NCBI GenBank assembly: GCA_026122225.1
Contig: JANEZZ010000728.1
Location: forward strand, 2,604,001-2,668,000
Length of the DNA stretch: 64,000 nt
Direction: 5' to 3'
Origin: Heloderma charlesbogerti
Lineage: Eukaryota; Chordata; Lepidosauria; Squamata; Helodermatidae
Below, in pieces: positions 1-10,620 of the stretch (its first letter is position 1; every line of letters starts with the position of its first letter). The translations under genes and the position numbers were made by a program. The notes beneath the pieces are model-generated. The model saw only the letters and a list, made by a program, of their open reading frames with translations. It did no database searches and was not told where the DNA came from.

Positions 1-117
1 GGTCAAATCTGAACTGCCAAACTGTTCCCCTGAGTTCTCATCAGTGCAGGTTGTAACACATCTTGGATCAGATACCATAGGCTTTTAAGCAGATACCATC
101 AGCTATCGCAATATAGA

Positions 118-850
118 AGTGCTTCTCAAACTGTGGGTCAGGACCCACCGGTGGGTCTCAGCCCACTTTCGGAGGGTTGTCAGTGCTGCAGACTGCCTAG
201 CCACTTTGCTTGATTGTTTCACGCCATGGCCAAGCCATGCACACTGCATAGGGAGGTGTGGCAGTGAGAGTTGTTTAGAGAGCAAAGCTAATGTTTTTTA
301 CAATAGTTTTTAGAAACTGGGAGTAAAGAGTAATGGGATAAAAGGAGGAAGATGTTTTAGAAGGAAGTAAATGTAAAAGCAGCAGGCAGGAGGGATGAAT
401 GAAACTGGCAACTGGGGATACGGTACAAGTTAAGTGTGAAAGGAGAAGAGGAGAAGTGATGCGATGAGTAAGAATACTTTGAGAAGCATGTGGGGGAAGG
501 AGGAAAACAATATAAAATGAAAAGTTTTCTCTACTTAGAGCTTCTGGATCAATAAATTCTGCCTGAAATAGGGAGGCTGAGTCACGATACCTCCAGAGCC
601 AAGGTTTGTACTTCACTTCAAGAAAGATTGACTATGGAACTCCTTGCTACAAGGAAATAGCTGTGGCAAATAATTTAGAAATTTCCAAAGAGGGATTAGC
701 TAGCAATATAAAAAGATATCAGTAATTGCCAGGTGATTATGCAAGACTCCTCCATCTGACACTATTCTGTGACTGGCTCCGCCCCTGCGCTACCATTTTG
801 TGAATGGTGGACCTCAAGTCATTTTCAGCTTTCTCAAGAGGACCCCAGGG
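118..850 (+). mobile_element. hAT-like non-autonomous DNA transposon, right end truncated
   Basis: The left end reads like a hAT terminus (agtgcttctcaaactgtggg). Most of the body, from about 255 to the right limit, recurs in inverted orientation at about 56471-57090, including the segment around ccaaagagggattag and the terminal part near gaccccagg. Two diverged copies show it is an interspersed repeat. The right end runs straight into the CR1 at 851, so it is probably cut short. The superfamily call rests only on the look of the terminus. Confidence 0.5.
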
Positions 851-1457
851 GTGCATAAGAACATAAGAAGAGCCCTGCTAGATCAGACCAAGGGTCCACC
901 TAGTCCAGCATTCTGTTCACACAGTGGCCAACCAGCTGCCCACCGGAAACCCACAAGCAGGACATGATTGCAACAGCACCCTCTCGCCCATGTTCTCCAG
1001 CAGCTGGTGTACATAGGCATACTACGTCTGGTACTGGAGGTAGCATATAGCCATCAGTAGCCATGGATAGCCTGCTCCTCCAGGAATTTGTCTAACCCCC
1101 TTTTAAAGCCATCCAAATTGGTGTCCATCTCCATGTTTTGTGCTAGCGAATTCCAAGGTTTAACTGCGTTGTGTGAAGAAGTATTTCATTTTGTCCTGAA
1201 TCTCCCCTCAATCAGCTTCATGGGATATCCCCAGGTTCTAGTATTATGAGAGAGGGAGAAAAATGTCTCCCTATTCACTTTCTCCACACAATGCATAATT
1301 TTGTACACCTCTATCATGTTTCCCCTCACACACCTTTTTTCTAAACTAAACAATCCCACCTGTTGTAACATTTTCCTCATAGGGGAGTTGTTTCAGCCCC
1401 TTGATAATTTCAGTTGCCCTTTTCTGCACTTTTTCCAGGTCTATAGTATCTTTTTTT

Positions 1458-1648
1458 AGGCGGCTGAGGCAGTAAGCCTGTGTGCGCCAGTTGCTGGAGA
1501 ACATGCGCACGTGCGGGGTGGTGGTGGTTCTGTCGCACGCAACGTCCTGATTGTGGGCTTCCCATCTGCAGCTGGTCAGCCACTGTATGATCAGAGGGCT
1601 GGACTGGGTGAGCCTTTGGTCTGGTCCAGCATGGCTCTTATGTTCTTA
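1458..1648 (+). mobile_element. SINE-like insertion with CR1/L3-type tail
   Basis: This segment interrupts the CR1 between a tttttagg and a similar tcttagg, a likely short duplication. Its 3' end (ggtccagcatggctcttatgttctta) carries the same tail as CR1/L3-mobilised SINEs of reptiles. The 5' half is not recognised. Confidence 0.55.
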
Positions 1649-1784
1649 GGGGCAGTGACCAGAATACTGTACACAGTATTCCAAGTGTGGTTGCATCATA
1701 GATTTGTATAAGGGCAGTATGATATTGGCAGTTTCATTCTCAATTCCTTTCCTAATTATGCCTATCAAGGAGTTTGCCTTTTTT

Positions 1785-2311
1785 TAGGGATGTCAGAGAA
1801 TTCCAACCACGGATCTTGGGGAGGCCGAATGCCAGTGCATTTGGCCCCCCGAAATCAGTGGCGGAACGGCCCGCCCCCCCGCCCCCCCGGGACAAGACTT
1901 ATCTGGGGCGGATCTTCCAGGTGGCGGTGGCTCCGGCCGCTACGCTATTTGTGTTCCCCTTATTTTCGCCGTCTTAGTCTACGTAAATCTTGACGTAGAC
2001 TAAGACGTGCCAAAATAAACAACGCGCGTTGTTGTTGGTTTTTTAGTCAGACGTGATAGGCTACGTAAACATTTACGTAGCCTATCACGGCTGACTACAG
2101 GGACGCAAACGGCGGCGGCTATGGCTGCCGCCATTTGCGTCCCTGCTAGCCAGTGTCCGGATGTCCGGCTGCTGGCGGAGCTGGCTGGCGGCTCCGCAGA
2201 ATCCCTGTGGAGCAGAGCCGTCCGGCCAGGATTCCAGGGGGAGGGACGGAACGCCTCCCCCCCAACATCAACATAATCTGCGAACAGATAAGTGACTTTC
2301 ATACATCCCTA
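1785..2311. mobile_element. hAT-type element built of nested hairpins
   Basis: The element is bounded by a 9-bp terminal inverted repeat (TAGGGATGT / ACATCCCTA) and an 8-bp duplication CCTTTTTT at 1777-1784 and 2312-2319, which is the hAT signature. The interior is GC-rich against AT-rich flanks. It holds several palindromes: arms CTTAGTCTACG near 1973-2004, arms GATAGGCTACGTAAA near 2058-2089, AACAACGCGCGTTGTT near 2020 and arms GGGACGCAAA near 2100-2143. It has no transposase frame, so it must have been moved in trans. Confidence 0.85.
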
Positions 2312-2750
2312 CCTTTTTTACAGCAGCTGGGCTGACATTTCCATCGAGCTGTCCACCACAACCCCAAGATCTCTTTCTTGGTTGGTCACTGCTACCTCAG
2401 ATCCCATCAGGTTATACTTGAAGTTGGGATGCTTTGCCCCAACGTGCATCACTTTATACTTCCTTACATTTAACTGCATTTGCTAGTTAGATGCCCATTC
2501 TCCCAGCTTAGAGAGATACTTTTGGAGCTCCTCGTAATCCCTTTTTGTTTTAACCACCCTAAATAATTTGGTGTCATCAGCAAACTTGGCCACTTCACTG
2601 CTCACTCCTAATTCCAGATCATTTATGAACAACTTGAAAAGCATTGGTCCCAATATGGATCACTGTGGAACCCCACTATTTACATCTCTCCATTGGGAAA
2701 ATTTACCATTTCTAACTATTCACTGCTTTCTGTTCTTTGAAAGTTTGAGA

Positions 2751-2937
2751 ACCTCTGCTGACTATACAAAAGCCTGGAGATGGGGGGCATTTTGTGTAAC
2801 CAAAGAGCATACCGTTACCCCTGTTTATCCTTTATCTTTCTCCCCTCCCTCTATTGCCTTCCTTGTGTTGAACTTCAGAGTGTAAGCCCCTTGGGAAAAG
2901 AGCTGTCTTCCTGTTATTCTGAGTGCCGTGCACATTG
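2751..2937. other. Unassigned, possible SINE/LINE remnant
   Basis: No coding signal. A stretch near 2878-2915 (gtgtaagccccttgggaaaag) resembles the core of old LINE/SINE 3' ends but is too short to place. Confidence 0.3.
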
Positions 2938-2980
2938 ATGTGTGTGTGTGTGTGTGTGTGTGTATACACACACACACACA
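2938..2980. repeat. (TG)n/(CA)n microsatellite
   Basis: Alternating TG followed by CA dinucleotides, forming a self-complementary tract. A second (AC)n tract lies at 3183-3202. Confidence 0.95.
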
Positions 2981-2984
2981 GTTT

Positions 2985-3180
2985 TGTGGCACCTTAAATC
3001 TAACAAATTTATTTATTCTGACATAAGCTTTCATAGGCTTTGCATTTGATGCAGATGTATCTGATGAAGTGAACAGTGTCCACGAAAGCTTATGCCAGGA
3101 TAGTCTTATTAGACTTTAAGAGTCTTTAAAAAGACTTTGTTGCTTTTGCTGCAACAGATTAACATGGCTACCTCATTAGA
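2985..3180 (+). mobile_element. Penelope-like element terminal fragment with hammerhead-like core
   Basis: The right part carries CTGATGA at 3061-3067, a short GTG/CAC hairpin, GAAA at 3084-3087, then gcttatgcc and a tail ending in caacagattaacatggct. This is the repeat end described for Penelope-like elements of sauropsids, which are known to carry hammerhead ribozyme motifs. The left part (gtggcaccttaaatctaac) is the same tail in reverse, so the fragment is a head-to-head arrangement. Confidence 0.65.
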
Positions 3181-3287
3181 ATACACACACACACACACAC
3201 ACTAATATGTTATATATTATAAAATTAATAGTAATGCAATGTCCTATTTTGTGCTACTACTAGAAAAGAGAGACTTGTTATTTATTT

Positions 3288-3402
3288 CCAGAGTGGTAGC
3301 TGTGTTAGTCTGTTGCAACAAAAGCAACAGAGAGGCTAACAAATTTATTTATTCTGGTATAAGCTTTCATGAACACTGTCCACTACATCAGATGCAGGAA
3401 GT
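3288..3402 (-). mobile_element. Penelope-like terminal fragment, minus strand
   Basis: The reverse complement contains CTGATGT (3385-3391), a short hairpin and GAAA (3365-3368), then an aataaatttgttag-type tail and caacagactaacacagctac. It is a second diverged copy of the 2985-3180 fragment in opposite orientation. The core differs at one position (CTGATGT for CTGATGA). Confidence 0.65.
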
Positions 3403-3515
3403 GTCAACCTCAAATGTTCAAAAATTCTTGAACAAAGGAATTTCAAAGATGGATATCAATGTGAAATTGCTGAAGTACAATTCATTAGAAATTCAATTCT
3501 ATTTCCTGTGGTTTA

Positions 3516-3861
3516 GGGAGCAATCCTAAGGGGATAGGAGGCAGCCTCTGAACTTGGAGGCGACCATCTATCCAATGCAGGGCGGGCAGAGCACAGAGGG
3601 GATCTTCTCCTCTGTGCTCCGGCTGCCCTGCATTAACGGCTAGACAGCTGATTTCAGCTGTCTAGCTGTGGGACTTGGGGGCGGGGGAGGGCAGACGACA
3701 CACAGGAAGTGTCTTACTGGCACTTCCGCATTCTGCACCCCTGGGAATATCCCCTTTTGCCCCGCTCCATGCTGCTCTTCTGAGCGCGGAGCCTGGGGAC
3801 AATCCGCGCTGCTTATGAGGCAGCAGGGAGGTGGTTTTCTGGGAACCGACCTTGGAGCACG
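3516..3861 (+). mobile_element. Harbinger-like MITE, 3' truncated
   Basis: It starts with GGGAGCAATCCTAAGGG after TTA and matches the left part of the complete copy at 13951-14401 and the nested copy at 42917-43905. It includes the palindrome CTAGACAGCTGA/TCAGCTGTCTAG near 3640-3666. The right terminal repeat is missing; the element ends in a Penelope-type tail. Confidence 0.7.
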
Positions 3862-3915
3862 GGCTTATGCTATAATAAATAAATCTGTTAGACCTTAAGG
3901 TGCCATGGGACTCCA
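3862..3915 (+). mobile_element. Penelope-like tail fragment
   Basis: The aataaataaatctgttagac and cttaaggtgcc blocks are the same tail seen at 2985 and 3288. It replaces the missing end of the Harbinger-like element. Confidence 0.5.
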
Positions 3916-5749
3916 TCATTTTTATTATTTATTTTAAGCAGTGCATATTCAGTTCTCTCAAATACTTTGTATAATGGATTTCAGATTGGGAAGACACACA
4001 CACACTTGTGTAATTCCAGGTGGAGCACATAATGATAAAGATTCTTCTTTCCCACCTACTTCTTCCTATTCTTTCATTCATATGAGTTCCCAGTTTCAGA
4101 ATGACTCAGAACTCTTGTGGCAACTTGCTCATTAAAGTATACAAGTGCCTACTGGAGTTTCACTGAACATTTTATCTCAACATTCATAGCTGCCAAGAAA
4201 CGATTCAAATACTACTTCTGTTGGTATAGTACAGATTTAAGTGTGGGCCTCTACCAAAAAAAAGTGGTCCATGAATCTCTTCCTCTTATTTTAGATCAGA
4301 GGACAATTTTTAGTCTGTTTCAACTTTAACTCTTATGTTTCTCTGCCAAGGCACTGTGGGAGCTCAAATTTTGCAAAGGGGCTAAGGATCTTTGCTGAAC
4401 AATTCTCAGTACCCGCTGAAAGCTACAAATCCCAGGGCTGTTTGGCAAAAGCCATGACTATTCAGTTTCAACATCTGCATCTCAATAGATGAAGGCGTTG
4501 ATGCCTAGGAGCAGGAAGATCAGCAGGCATCAGACAAGCCAAAGACCTGTAGTCTGATAGCATAGAGGGAGAACATGGTGGCCTCTCTCAATAATAACTT
4601 GGCCAGGCAGAGAGAAGAGAGCAAACCTGGGTGTGTTATATCAAACAATTACATAGGATTATAGAGGATTGATGTCATTTGACCTCTCAAGCCAATAGGG
4701 AGTGAGCTGAGTGTCCCATCTCAGATTTCCTGCATTCCCCTTTTCCAGCTTGTAGGTCTGGTGGCATAGGGAACAGTGCCATTGGTTGAGCCTTGTGAAA
4801 CGTGACTGCGGAATTTATGGTCCTAGGGCTGACAAGGAGCACATTTTCAATCAGTCTATGATTCTCCACCCCCCACCCCTTTAATATCTTCTTGGATCAG
4901 GCTCAGTTCTAAGCCATCACTATGCTGAAAGAGCTCAACATGTGCAAATGAACATTGACTAGCATTATTCTGGGTCTTAAAAGGTAATTTAATCTGATTC
5001 AATCCACGCACCTAAGAATTTTGTATCCCACCACCACAGTAGTACAGAAGGCAAAGTTATATCAACTGATGAATACTGCAGCTAATTTATCAAAAGCCAC
5101 ATCATTTTGATCTTATGTTTCAAAAAGAGTAATTACATGCCTTATGTGCCTCCTCTGTGGCTCATAAATCATAATGCACATCTAAAGGAAATGAATCAGT
5201 AATCATGTGTTAGCATTATTAATCTGTGTGGCACAACAGACAAACTAAATCTCAGTTGAAAGCAAAATTCATAAGCTGCAACGCTTCTCCTGATCTTTGG
5301 CTTGATGCTTTAGGGCACTGTTAATCACCTTGTTGCTGCTGCTGCTGCTGATATAAGGAGCTTTCTCTGTCTTCTTCCCCCACCCCACACACACTTCAAA
5401 GCTATGAGTTAAAATACCAGTAGCTTCTAGAAATATGATTCCTGTGTTTGAGTGAATAGCCCTTTCTAATTTACTTTGCATCCACTCACATCCTGCAGAA
5501 GGATTCTTTAATAGATTGTATGAGTCTTGACTCTTGGCTTGTATTCAACAGCTAAGTTCTTCATCTGAAGTACTGTATTTTATATCATGCCCTAATGCAC
5601 TGATCACTTGTTGCCAGGATTTGATCATGTGTACTCACTAAACAGGTGGCTGTTGTTTGACAGCACTGATCACCTCTTGGGGGAGGAGGGGGGTCTGGAT
5701 CCAGTTCTTCTCATGGCCCCATCAGTGCTTTCAAAGCTGACCATAGTGG
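3916..5749. other. Unassigned, non-coding
   Basis: No gene or intact repeat recognised. About 4325-4450 (ctacaaatcccagggctg) resembles the body of a small DNA transposon. A short (GCT)n tract lies at 5334-5351. If CREG2 continues leftwards, this is CREG2 intron 2. Confidence 0.4.
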
Positions 5750-5764
5750 CCACCTGCTTGTATA

Positions 5765-5832
5765 CAGCGGCCTTGCCCAACCTGGTGCCCTCCAGATGTG
5801 TTGGACTACAACTCCCAGCATCCCTCAGCCAG
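5765..5832. mobile_element. Half copy of the small hAT MITE family
   Basis: The segment cccaacctggtgccctcc followed by actacaactcccagcatccc is the left half of the foldback MITE seen complete at 15600-15730. Confidence 0.6.
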
Positions 5833-6072
5833 TATCACTTTAAAAAAAACAAAACACTAAGCACTGTAGTAAGACAATCCAGGCACCCTGTGGGGAAGCG
5901 ATATGCAACCTGACCACTTTTTGTAGAGGAATGCAGCTTTGGAAAGAGGTGATTTTGAGCAGAGAAGTGTAGGAGAAGGGCGTGCTTAATTATTTCCCCA
6001 CTGGCTCTTGTATCACTCCATATCACACACCCAGCTGCTTTTCTCCCTGCTCCCACAGGTGTTTTGATAGAG

Positions 6073-6217
6073 GGCCACAGTGGGGTGGACAATATGTGGC
6101 CCTCCTGATGTTTTGGCCTACATCTCCCATCAGCCCTAGCCACGATAGCTAATGATGAGGGATCATGGGAGCTATGGGCCAAAACTTCTGGAGGGCCATA
6201 AGTTGCCCACCCCTGCA
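6073..6217. mobile_element. hAT-like foldback MITE
   Basis: The ends CAGTGGGGTGGACAA and TTGCCCACCCCTG are inverted repeats. The body has the acatctcccatcagccctag and catgggagct blocks of the squamate foldback family. No clear duplication. Confidence 0.6.
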
Positions 6218-6221
6218 GAAT

Positions 6222-6330
6222 ATTTATTTATTTTTATCTATTTATTTCATTTTTATACTGCCCAATAGTCAAGGCTCTCTGGGCAGTTCACAATTAAAAC
6301 CATACAATGCAACATGAGTAGGATAGAAAA
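6222..6330 (-). mobile_element. L2-type LINE/SINE 3' end
   Basis: The (TTTA)n-like start followed by atactgcccaatagtcaagg and ctctgggcagttcacaa is the reverse complement of an L2-type 3' end, like that of the L2 at 22556. Confidence 0.6.
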
Positions 6331-6559
6331 ATTAATTGTGGAGAAAGGTTTAAGCACCCCCCCCGCCCCACCTCCTTGCAGTTTTTCCATTCAAGAACAC
6401 ATGATTTGCGGGCTGCTTCCCGCCCCGCCCCAAAGCAGTCCTTGGGGCTTAATTCCACACATTTGCATGTCATGGTGCAGTTAGGCCCAGAGCAGGCACA
6501 AGACATTTTGCTGCCTGAGGCCGAGTAGTAAATGATGCCTCTATTCCCACAGTGCATAG

Positions 6560-6739
6560 CAGTGGAGGCTGGTGGCTTCCATTTCGGTGGGCTGTGAATC
6601 CATTCTGGGTTTCAATCAGAACCAGCCAGAACTCTAAAGGAGCTATCCAGGTTATTGAACCCTATCCCCAATAAGGCTGCAGTATGAAACCCAGAACGGA
6701 TTCACAGCCCACCGAAATTGGAACTACCAGACTCCGCTG
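6560..6739. mobile_element. hAT-type foldback MITE with duplication
   Basis: Long terminal inverted repeats start CAGTGGAGGCTGGTGG and end CCAGACTCCGCTG. They include an almost perfect inner arm of about 34 bp around TTTCGGTGGGCTGTGAATCC. The flanks GTGCATAG (6552-6559) and ATGCATAG (6740-6747) fit an 8-bp duplication with one mismatch. Confidence 0.75.
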
Positions 6740-6804
6740 ATGCATAGTACTCAAGGACAGTCTTCACCTGAGTCAGAAAATTCCACAAATGCTTCTCTAC
6801 AGTA

Positions 6805-7416
6805 AAAATGATGCATCTTGATAACATGCACTGGTGTAATATGCCAGGATCATATGTATATGTTTGGCAAGGCCCATGTCCATTCTGGCAGTAAAAATGC
6901 AACAATAATAAAAATTACTAACAATTTGCTGCTCTTTTCCTAACACCCCAGATCAGCCACCTGAGGCAGCTACCAATTTCTGCCTAATGGTGGGGCCACC
7001 TTTGGTAGGCCCTTATTTTCTGAGTCTTATTCTCTTGCTAGGGGAGGGAAATGCTGGCTTACTCTCAGCTGTGCTTTGGTGGCCCTGGTGCTGCAGACAG
7101 TATTTGCAACAACCAGCTCAGCATCTAAGTGACACAATGGGCCAATTGGGTTCCATCTGGTCCTATAATGCCCAGACGGAGCAATTTGCCAGGATGAAAG
7201 TGTTCTTAGAATGTGCTTGGTTGTTCATTAGTTTGTCTGCATATTCCTCTAACTGGTCAGAACTGAACCAGACTTCCTGATCTGGATTCTTCCGAAGCTT
7301 CAGATCCAATAATAGAGTCGATGGGATTCCAGATTGGACATGGGCCTTGCCAAACATATACACATAGTCCTGGCATATTACACCAGTGCATTATGTTATC
7401 AAGATGCATCATCATG
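6805..7416. repeat. Inverted repeat, about 85-bp arms, spacer about 440 bp
   Basis: The left arm (about 6805-6890, atgatgcatcttgataaca onward) is repeated in reverse complement at about 7329-7416. Arms share the block TTTGGCAAGGCCCATGTCC. The spacer shows no gene. It may be the core of a larger foldback transposon. Confidence 0.75.
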
Positions 7417-7655
7417 TGCAATAACCCATTCCCCCATAATGGAACAAAGGGGATAGCCCAGTTCCATGAGGGACTGCAATCATATTCAGCCAAACATGGT
7501 TAGACTTCTTCAGACCTTCCAGGTCTACACAGAGACGTCAAGTGGAAGGGGGCTGATGGTTGCACCCAAGCATGTCATTAGTGAAGGTGACATGCATGGG
7601 CCCCGGATCTTTTTTAAGCTGTCCTAATTGTCATTTTTCCCATTGACTTGCATTG

Positions 7656-8130
7656 GAAAATAGAAATGGCCATAGCTTTTTTGTATGATAAATACATGAA
7701 ATTTGGAGACCTAGTAGCTCCCATGGAGCTGATTGAACCTGCCAAATTTCAGGCAGTTAGGCCCAGTGGCTTATGTACTAGTCACAGATAAAATTTGCTT
7801 TTTTCAAGAAAATCTGTCCAAGCAAAGAGCTATAATTCTTTTGCGCTTCCACATAAGTACATGGAGTTTGGGGAACTGGCAGCCCCTGTAGAGCTGACTG
7901 AATCTGCCAAATTTCAGACAGTTAGGCCCAGTGGCTTTTGTGCTAGCCACAGGTAAAATTTGCTTTTTTCAAGAAAATCTGTCCAAGCAAAGAGCTATTT
8001 TTTTGTTGTTGTTGTTCTTCCACGTAAGTGCATGGAATTTGGGGACCTGGCAGCCCCTATGGAGCTGACTGAACCTGCCAGATTTCAGACAGTTAGGTCC
8101 AGTGGCTTTTGTGCTAGCCATGCATAAACT
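7656..8130. repeat. Tandem repeat, about 165-bp unit, roughly three copies
   Basis: The block agcaaagagctat occurs at 7821 and 7986, giving a 165-bp period. Each unit has ctggcagcccc-like, agctgactgaa-like and cagttaggcccagtggcttt-like blocks, with the first unit more diverged. No open frame crosses the units, so it is non-coding. Confidence 0.85.
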
Positions 8131-9016
8131 TCCCATTTCTCAAAGACTAAAATAAAAAGTAAAAACTGTCAAGCCACACAGGAGACTAGAGATCTTAATC
8201 AGAAAGTGTTTAAGGTGACCATCAGGAGGTCACTATCCCTAATCTCTTGTGTAGGGGTTTTTTGTTTTTTGTTTTTGTTTTTTTGAGGTACAAAAAATTT
8301 CTCTCCCTTTACTTTTCTGCTCTTGCATGCCCACTGTTGGGAGCTTGCTTGCAATTAAATTTTGAAGAGGGAGATGGAAGGGAAGAAAGAGTTCCATGTG
8401 AAATACTGGTATTTCACACAGCATCTGCTTTCACTGCCCCAAACTGGAATCTCTGGATTCTGCAGAGGTTTAGTAGCTTTAGTACAGCAAAGGATCCAGT
8501 CAGCCTCCACAGACTTCTTTCTCCCCCTCCACTTTAATTTCTCCTAAATAGCTGTAGGACTTGAATTATTCCAAAAGGAGGGTTAGGACTATGTGGTGTC
8601 ATGATCGAGGACTGCTGAGGCTTTTAAATAGGTTCTAGAGGTTTTTTAAAAAGCTAGAAAAAACCCTCAGCCACCTCACCTTGTAAAGTTAATGTAAGTA
8701 TGTGAAATCCTTACAAACCCTCCACAGCCTCCTAAATTCCTCTAAAGTACTACCTCTCTGAAAGGAGCCACTTGGCTTAGGGAATTCTCTCTACATGCCC
8801 CCCTGCCGCTTTTCCAATCATCATTCTTCTTTTCTTCTTCCCTCACCTATCCTTTCTTTCTCTTCTTTATTCCACCCAGGGTATATCTTGGGGAATTCTT
8901 AAAGAAAATTCTCTTCCATGGGCAAGAGAAGTTCTGAACTGTATTTGACTTTATACAAACAGACAAGAGGGTTGGTTTTTCTCTTTCTCCTCACTCAAGC
9001 CTTTGAGAAAACTGGG
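8131..9016. other. Unassigned, non-coding
   Basis: T-rich tract near 8250-8285 and pyrimidine-rich stretch near 8820-8880. No gene, RNA or repeat recognised. Confidence 0.4.
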
Positions 9017-9028
9017 TTCACAAGGTTG

Positions 9029-10353
9029 TGGTTGTTGTTGTTGTTGTTGTTCAGTCGTTCAGTCGTGTCCAACTCTTCGTGACCCCATGGACCATAGCAC
9101 GCCAGGCTTTCCTGTCCTGCGCTCTCTCCCAGAGCGTGCTCAAGTTCATATTCATTGCATCCGTGATTTTATCTAGCCATCTCATCCTCTGCCGTCCCCT
9201 TCTCCTTTTGCCTTCAGTCTTTCCCAGCATCAGGGTCTTTTCCAGGGAGTTTTCTCTTCGCATTAGGTGGCCAAAATATTGGAGCTTCAGCTTCATTATC
9301 TGTCCTTCCAATGAGCACTCAGGGTTGATTTCCTTTAGGATGGACTGATTTGACCTCCTTGCAGTCCAGGGGACTCGTAAGAGTCTTCTCCAGCACCACA
9401 GTTCGAAAGCATCAATTCTTCGGCGCTCAGCCTTCCTTATAGTCCAGCTCTCACAGCCATACATTACTACTGGGAAAACCATAGCTTTGATTAGACGGAC
9501 CTTTGTCAGCAAGGTGATGTCTCTGCTTCTTACTATGCTGTCTAGGTTGGCCATAGCTTTCCTCCCAAGGAGCAAATGTCTTTTAATTTCATGGCTACAG
9601 TCACCGTCTGCGGTGATCTTGGAGCCCAAGAAAGTAAAATCTGTCACTGCTTCCATTTCTTCCCCTTCTATATGCCAGGAAGTGATGGGGCCAGATGCCA
9701 TGATCTTCGTTTTTTTAATGTTGAGTTTCAAACCAGCTTTTGCACTCTCCTCTTTCACCCTCAACAAGAGGCTCTTTAGATCCTCTTCGCTTTCTGCCAT
9801 TAGGGTGGTATCATCTGCATATCGGAGGTTGTTGATAATTCTCCCAGCAATCTTAATTCCAACCTCTGATTCATCCAACCCGGCATTTCTCATGATGTAC
9901 TCTGCATATAAGTTAAATAAGCAGGGTGACAATATGCAGCCTTGTCGTACTCCTTTCCCAATATTGAACCAATCGGTTGTTCCATGTCTGGTTCTTACTG
10001 TTGCTTCTTGACCCTCGTACAGGTTTCTCAGGAGACAGGTCAGGTGGTCTGGTACTCCCATCACTTTCAGAATTTGCCACAGTTTGTTGTGATCCACACA
10101 ATCAAAGGCTTTAGCGTAGTCAATGAAGCAGAAATAGACGTTTTTCTGGAATTCTCTTGCTTTCTCCATGATGCAGCGAATGTTGGCGATTTGATCTCTA
10201 GTTCCTCTGCCTCTTCTAAACCCAGCTTGTACTTCCGGTAGTTCTCGGTTCGCATACTGCTGAAGCCTAGCTTGTAGGATTTTGAGCATCACCTTGCTGG
10301 CATGTGAAATGAGCGCAATTGTGCGGTAGTTTGAACACTCTTTGGTGTTGCCC
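9029..10353 (-). mobile_element. RTE-BovB LINE, 5'-truncated, frame still open
   Basis: The 3' 1.3 kb of a BovB element on the minus strand, with a (GTT)n tail at 9029-9050. The reverse transcriptase frame is open without a stop across the whole insert (9051-10353). It carries FIDYAKAFDCVDH, GVRQGCILSP, the catalytic YADD and FLGSKITADGD. The flanks TTCACAAGGTTG (9017-9028) and TTCACATGGTTG (10354-10365) are a 12-bp duplication with one mismatch. The open frame suggests a recent insertion, but the missing 5' half makes it inactive. Confidence 0.92.
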
Positions 10354-10423
10354 TTCACATGGTTGCAGAGAAACAAATCTGGGGCTGTTTTGTTTGTCAG
10401 TTGCCATTATCCAGCAAGAGGAA

Positions 10424-10620
10424 GGGCTGTAGCTCAGTGGTAGAGCACATACTTGGCATGCAGAATGTCCCGGGTTCAATCCCCAGCATCTCCAGCTAGG
10501 GCTAGGAAAGAATCCTGCCTGAAACCCTGGAGAGCTGCTGCTGCCAGTCAGTGTCAACAGTACTGGGCTGAATGGACCCAGGATCTGACTCGGTATAAGG
10601 CAGCTTCCTATGTTTCTATG
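10424..10620 (+). mobile_element. tRNA-derived SINE with CR1/L3-type tail
   Basis: The 5' end is tRNA-like: A box tagctcagtgg near 10430 and B box gggttcaatcc near 10472. The tail (ctgactcggtataaggcagc then ttcctatgtttctatg) is the CR1/L3-type tail of reptile SINEs. The tRNA-like part lacks proper arms and is followed by a SINE body, so it is not a tRNA gene. Confidence 0.8.

Larger units (their letters stand above)
851..2750 (-). mobile_element. CR1-type LINE, 3' part, twice interrupted
   Basis: Read on the minus strand this is a degenerate CR1-clade reverse transcriptase. Near 2567-2690 it encodes a block like LFINDLELGVSSEVAKFADD, containing the FADD catalytic motif, and at 1186-1380 the typical C-terminal block (LFSLEKRCVRGNMIEVYKI). 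The 3' end at 851 is the agaacataagaagagc family tail. A SINE at 1458-1648 and a hAT element at 1785-2311 are inserted in it; removing both restores continuity. Many stops; an old dead copy. Confidence 0.85.

Noticed and set aside
7656..8130. CRISPR-like array
   Set aside because: Units are 165 bp with no short repeat and unique spacer pattern, and the genome is vertebrate.
9051..10376. 441-codon open frame as a host gene
   Set aside because: It is BovB reverse transcriptase, bounded by a target duplication and the BovB tail; the last few codons lie outside the element.
10424..10500. tRNA gene
   Set aside because: A and B boxes are present but the cloverleaf is incomplete and a SINE body and tail follow.
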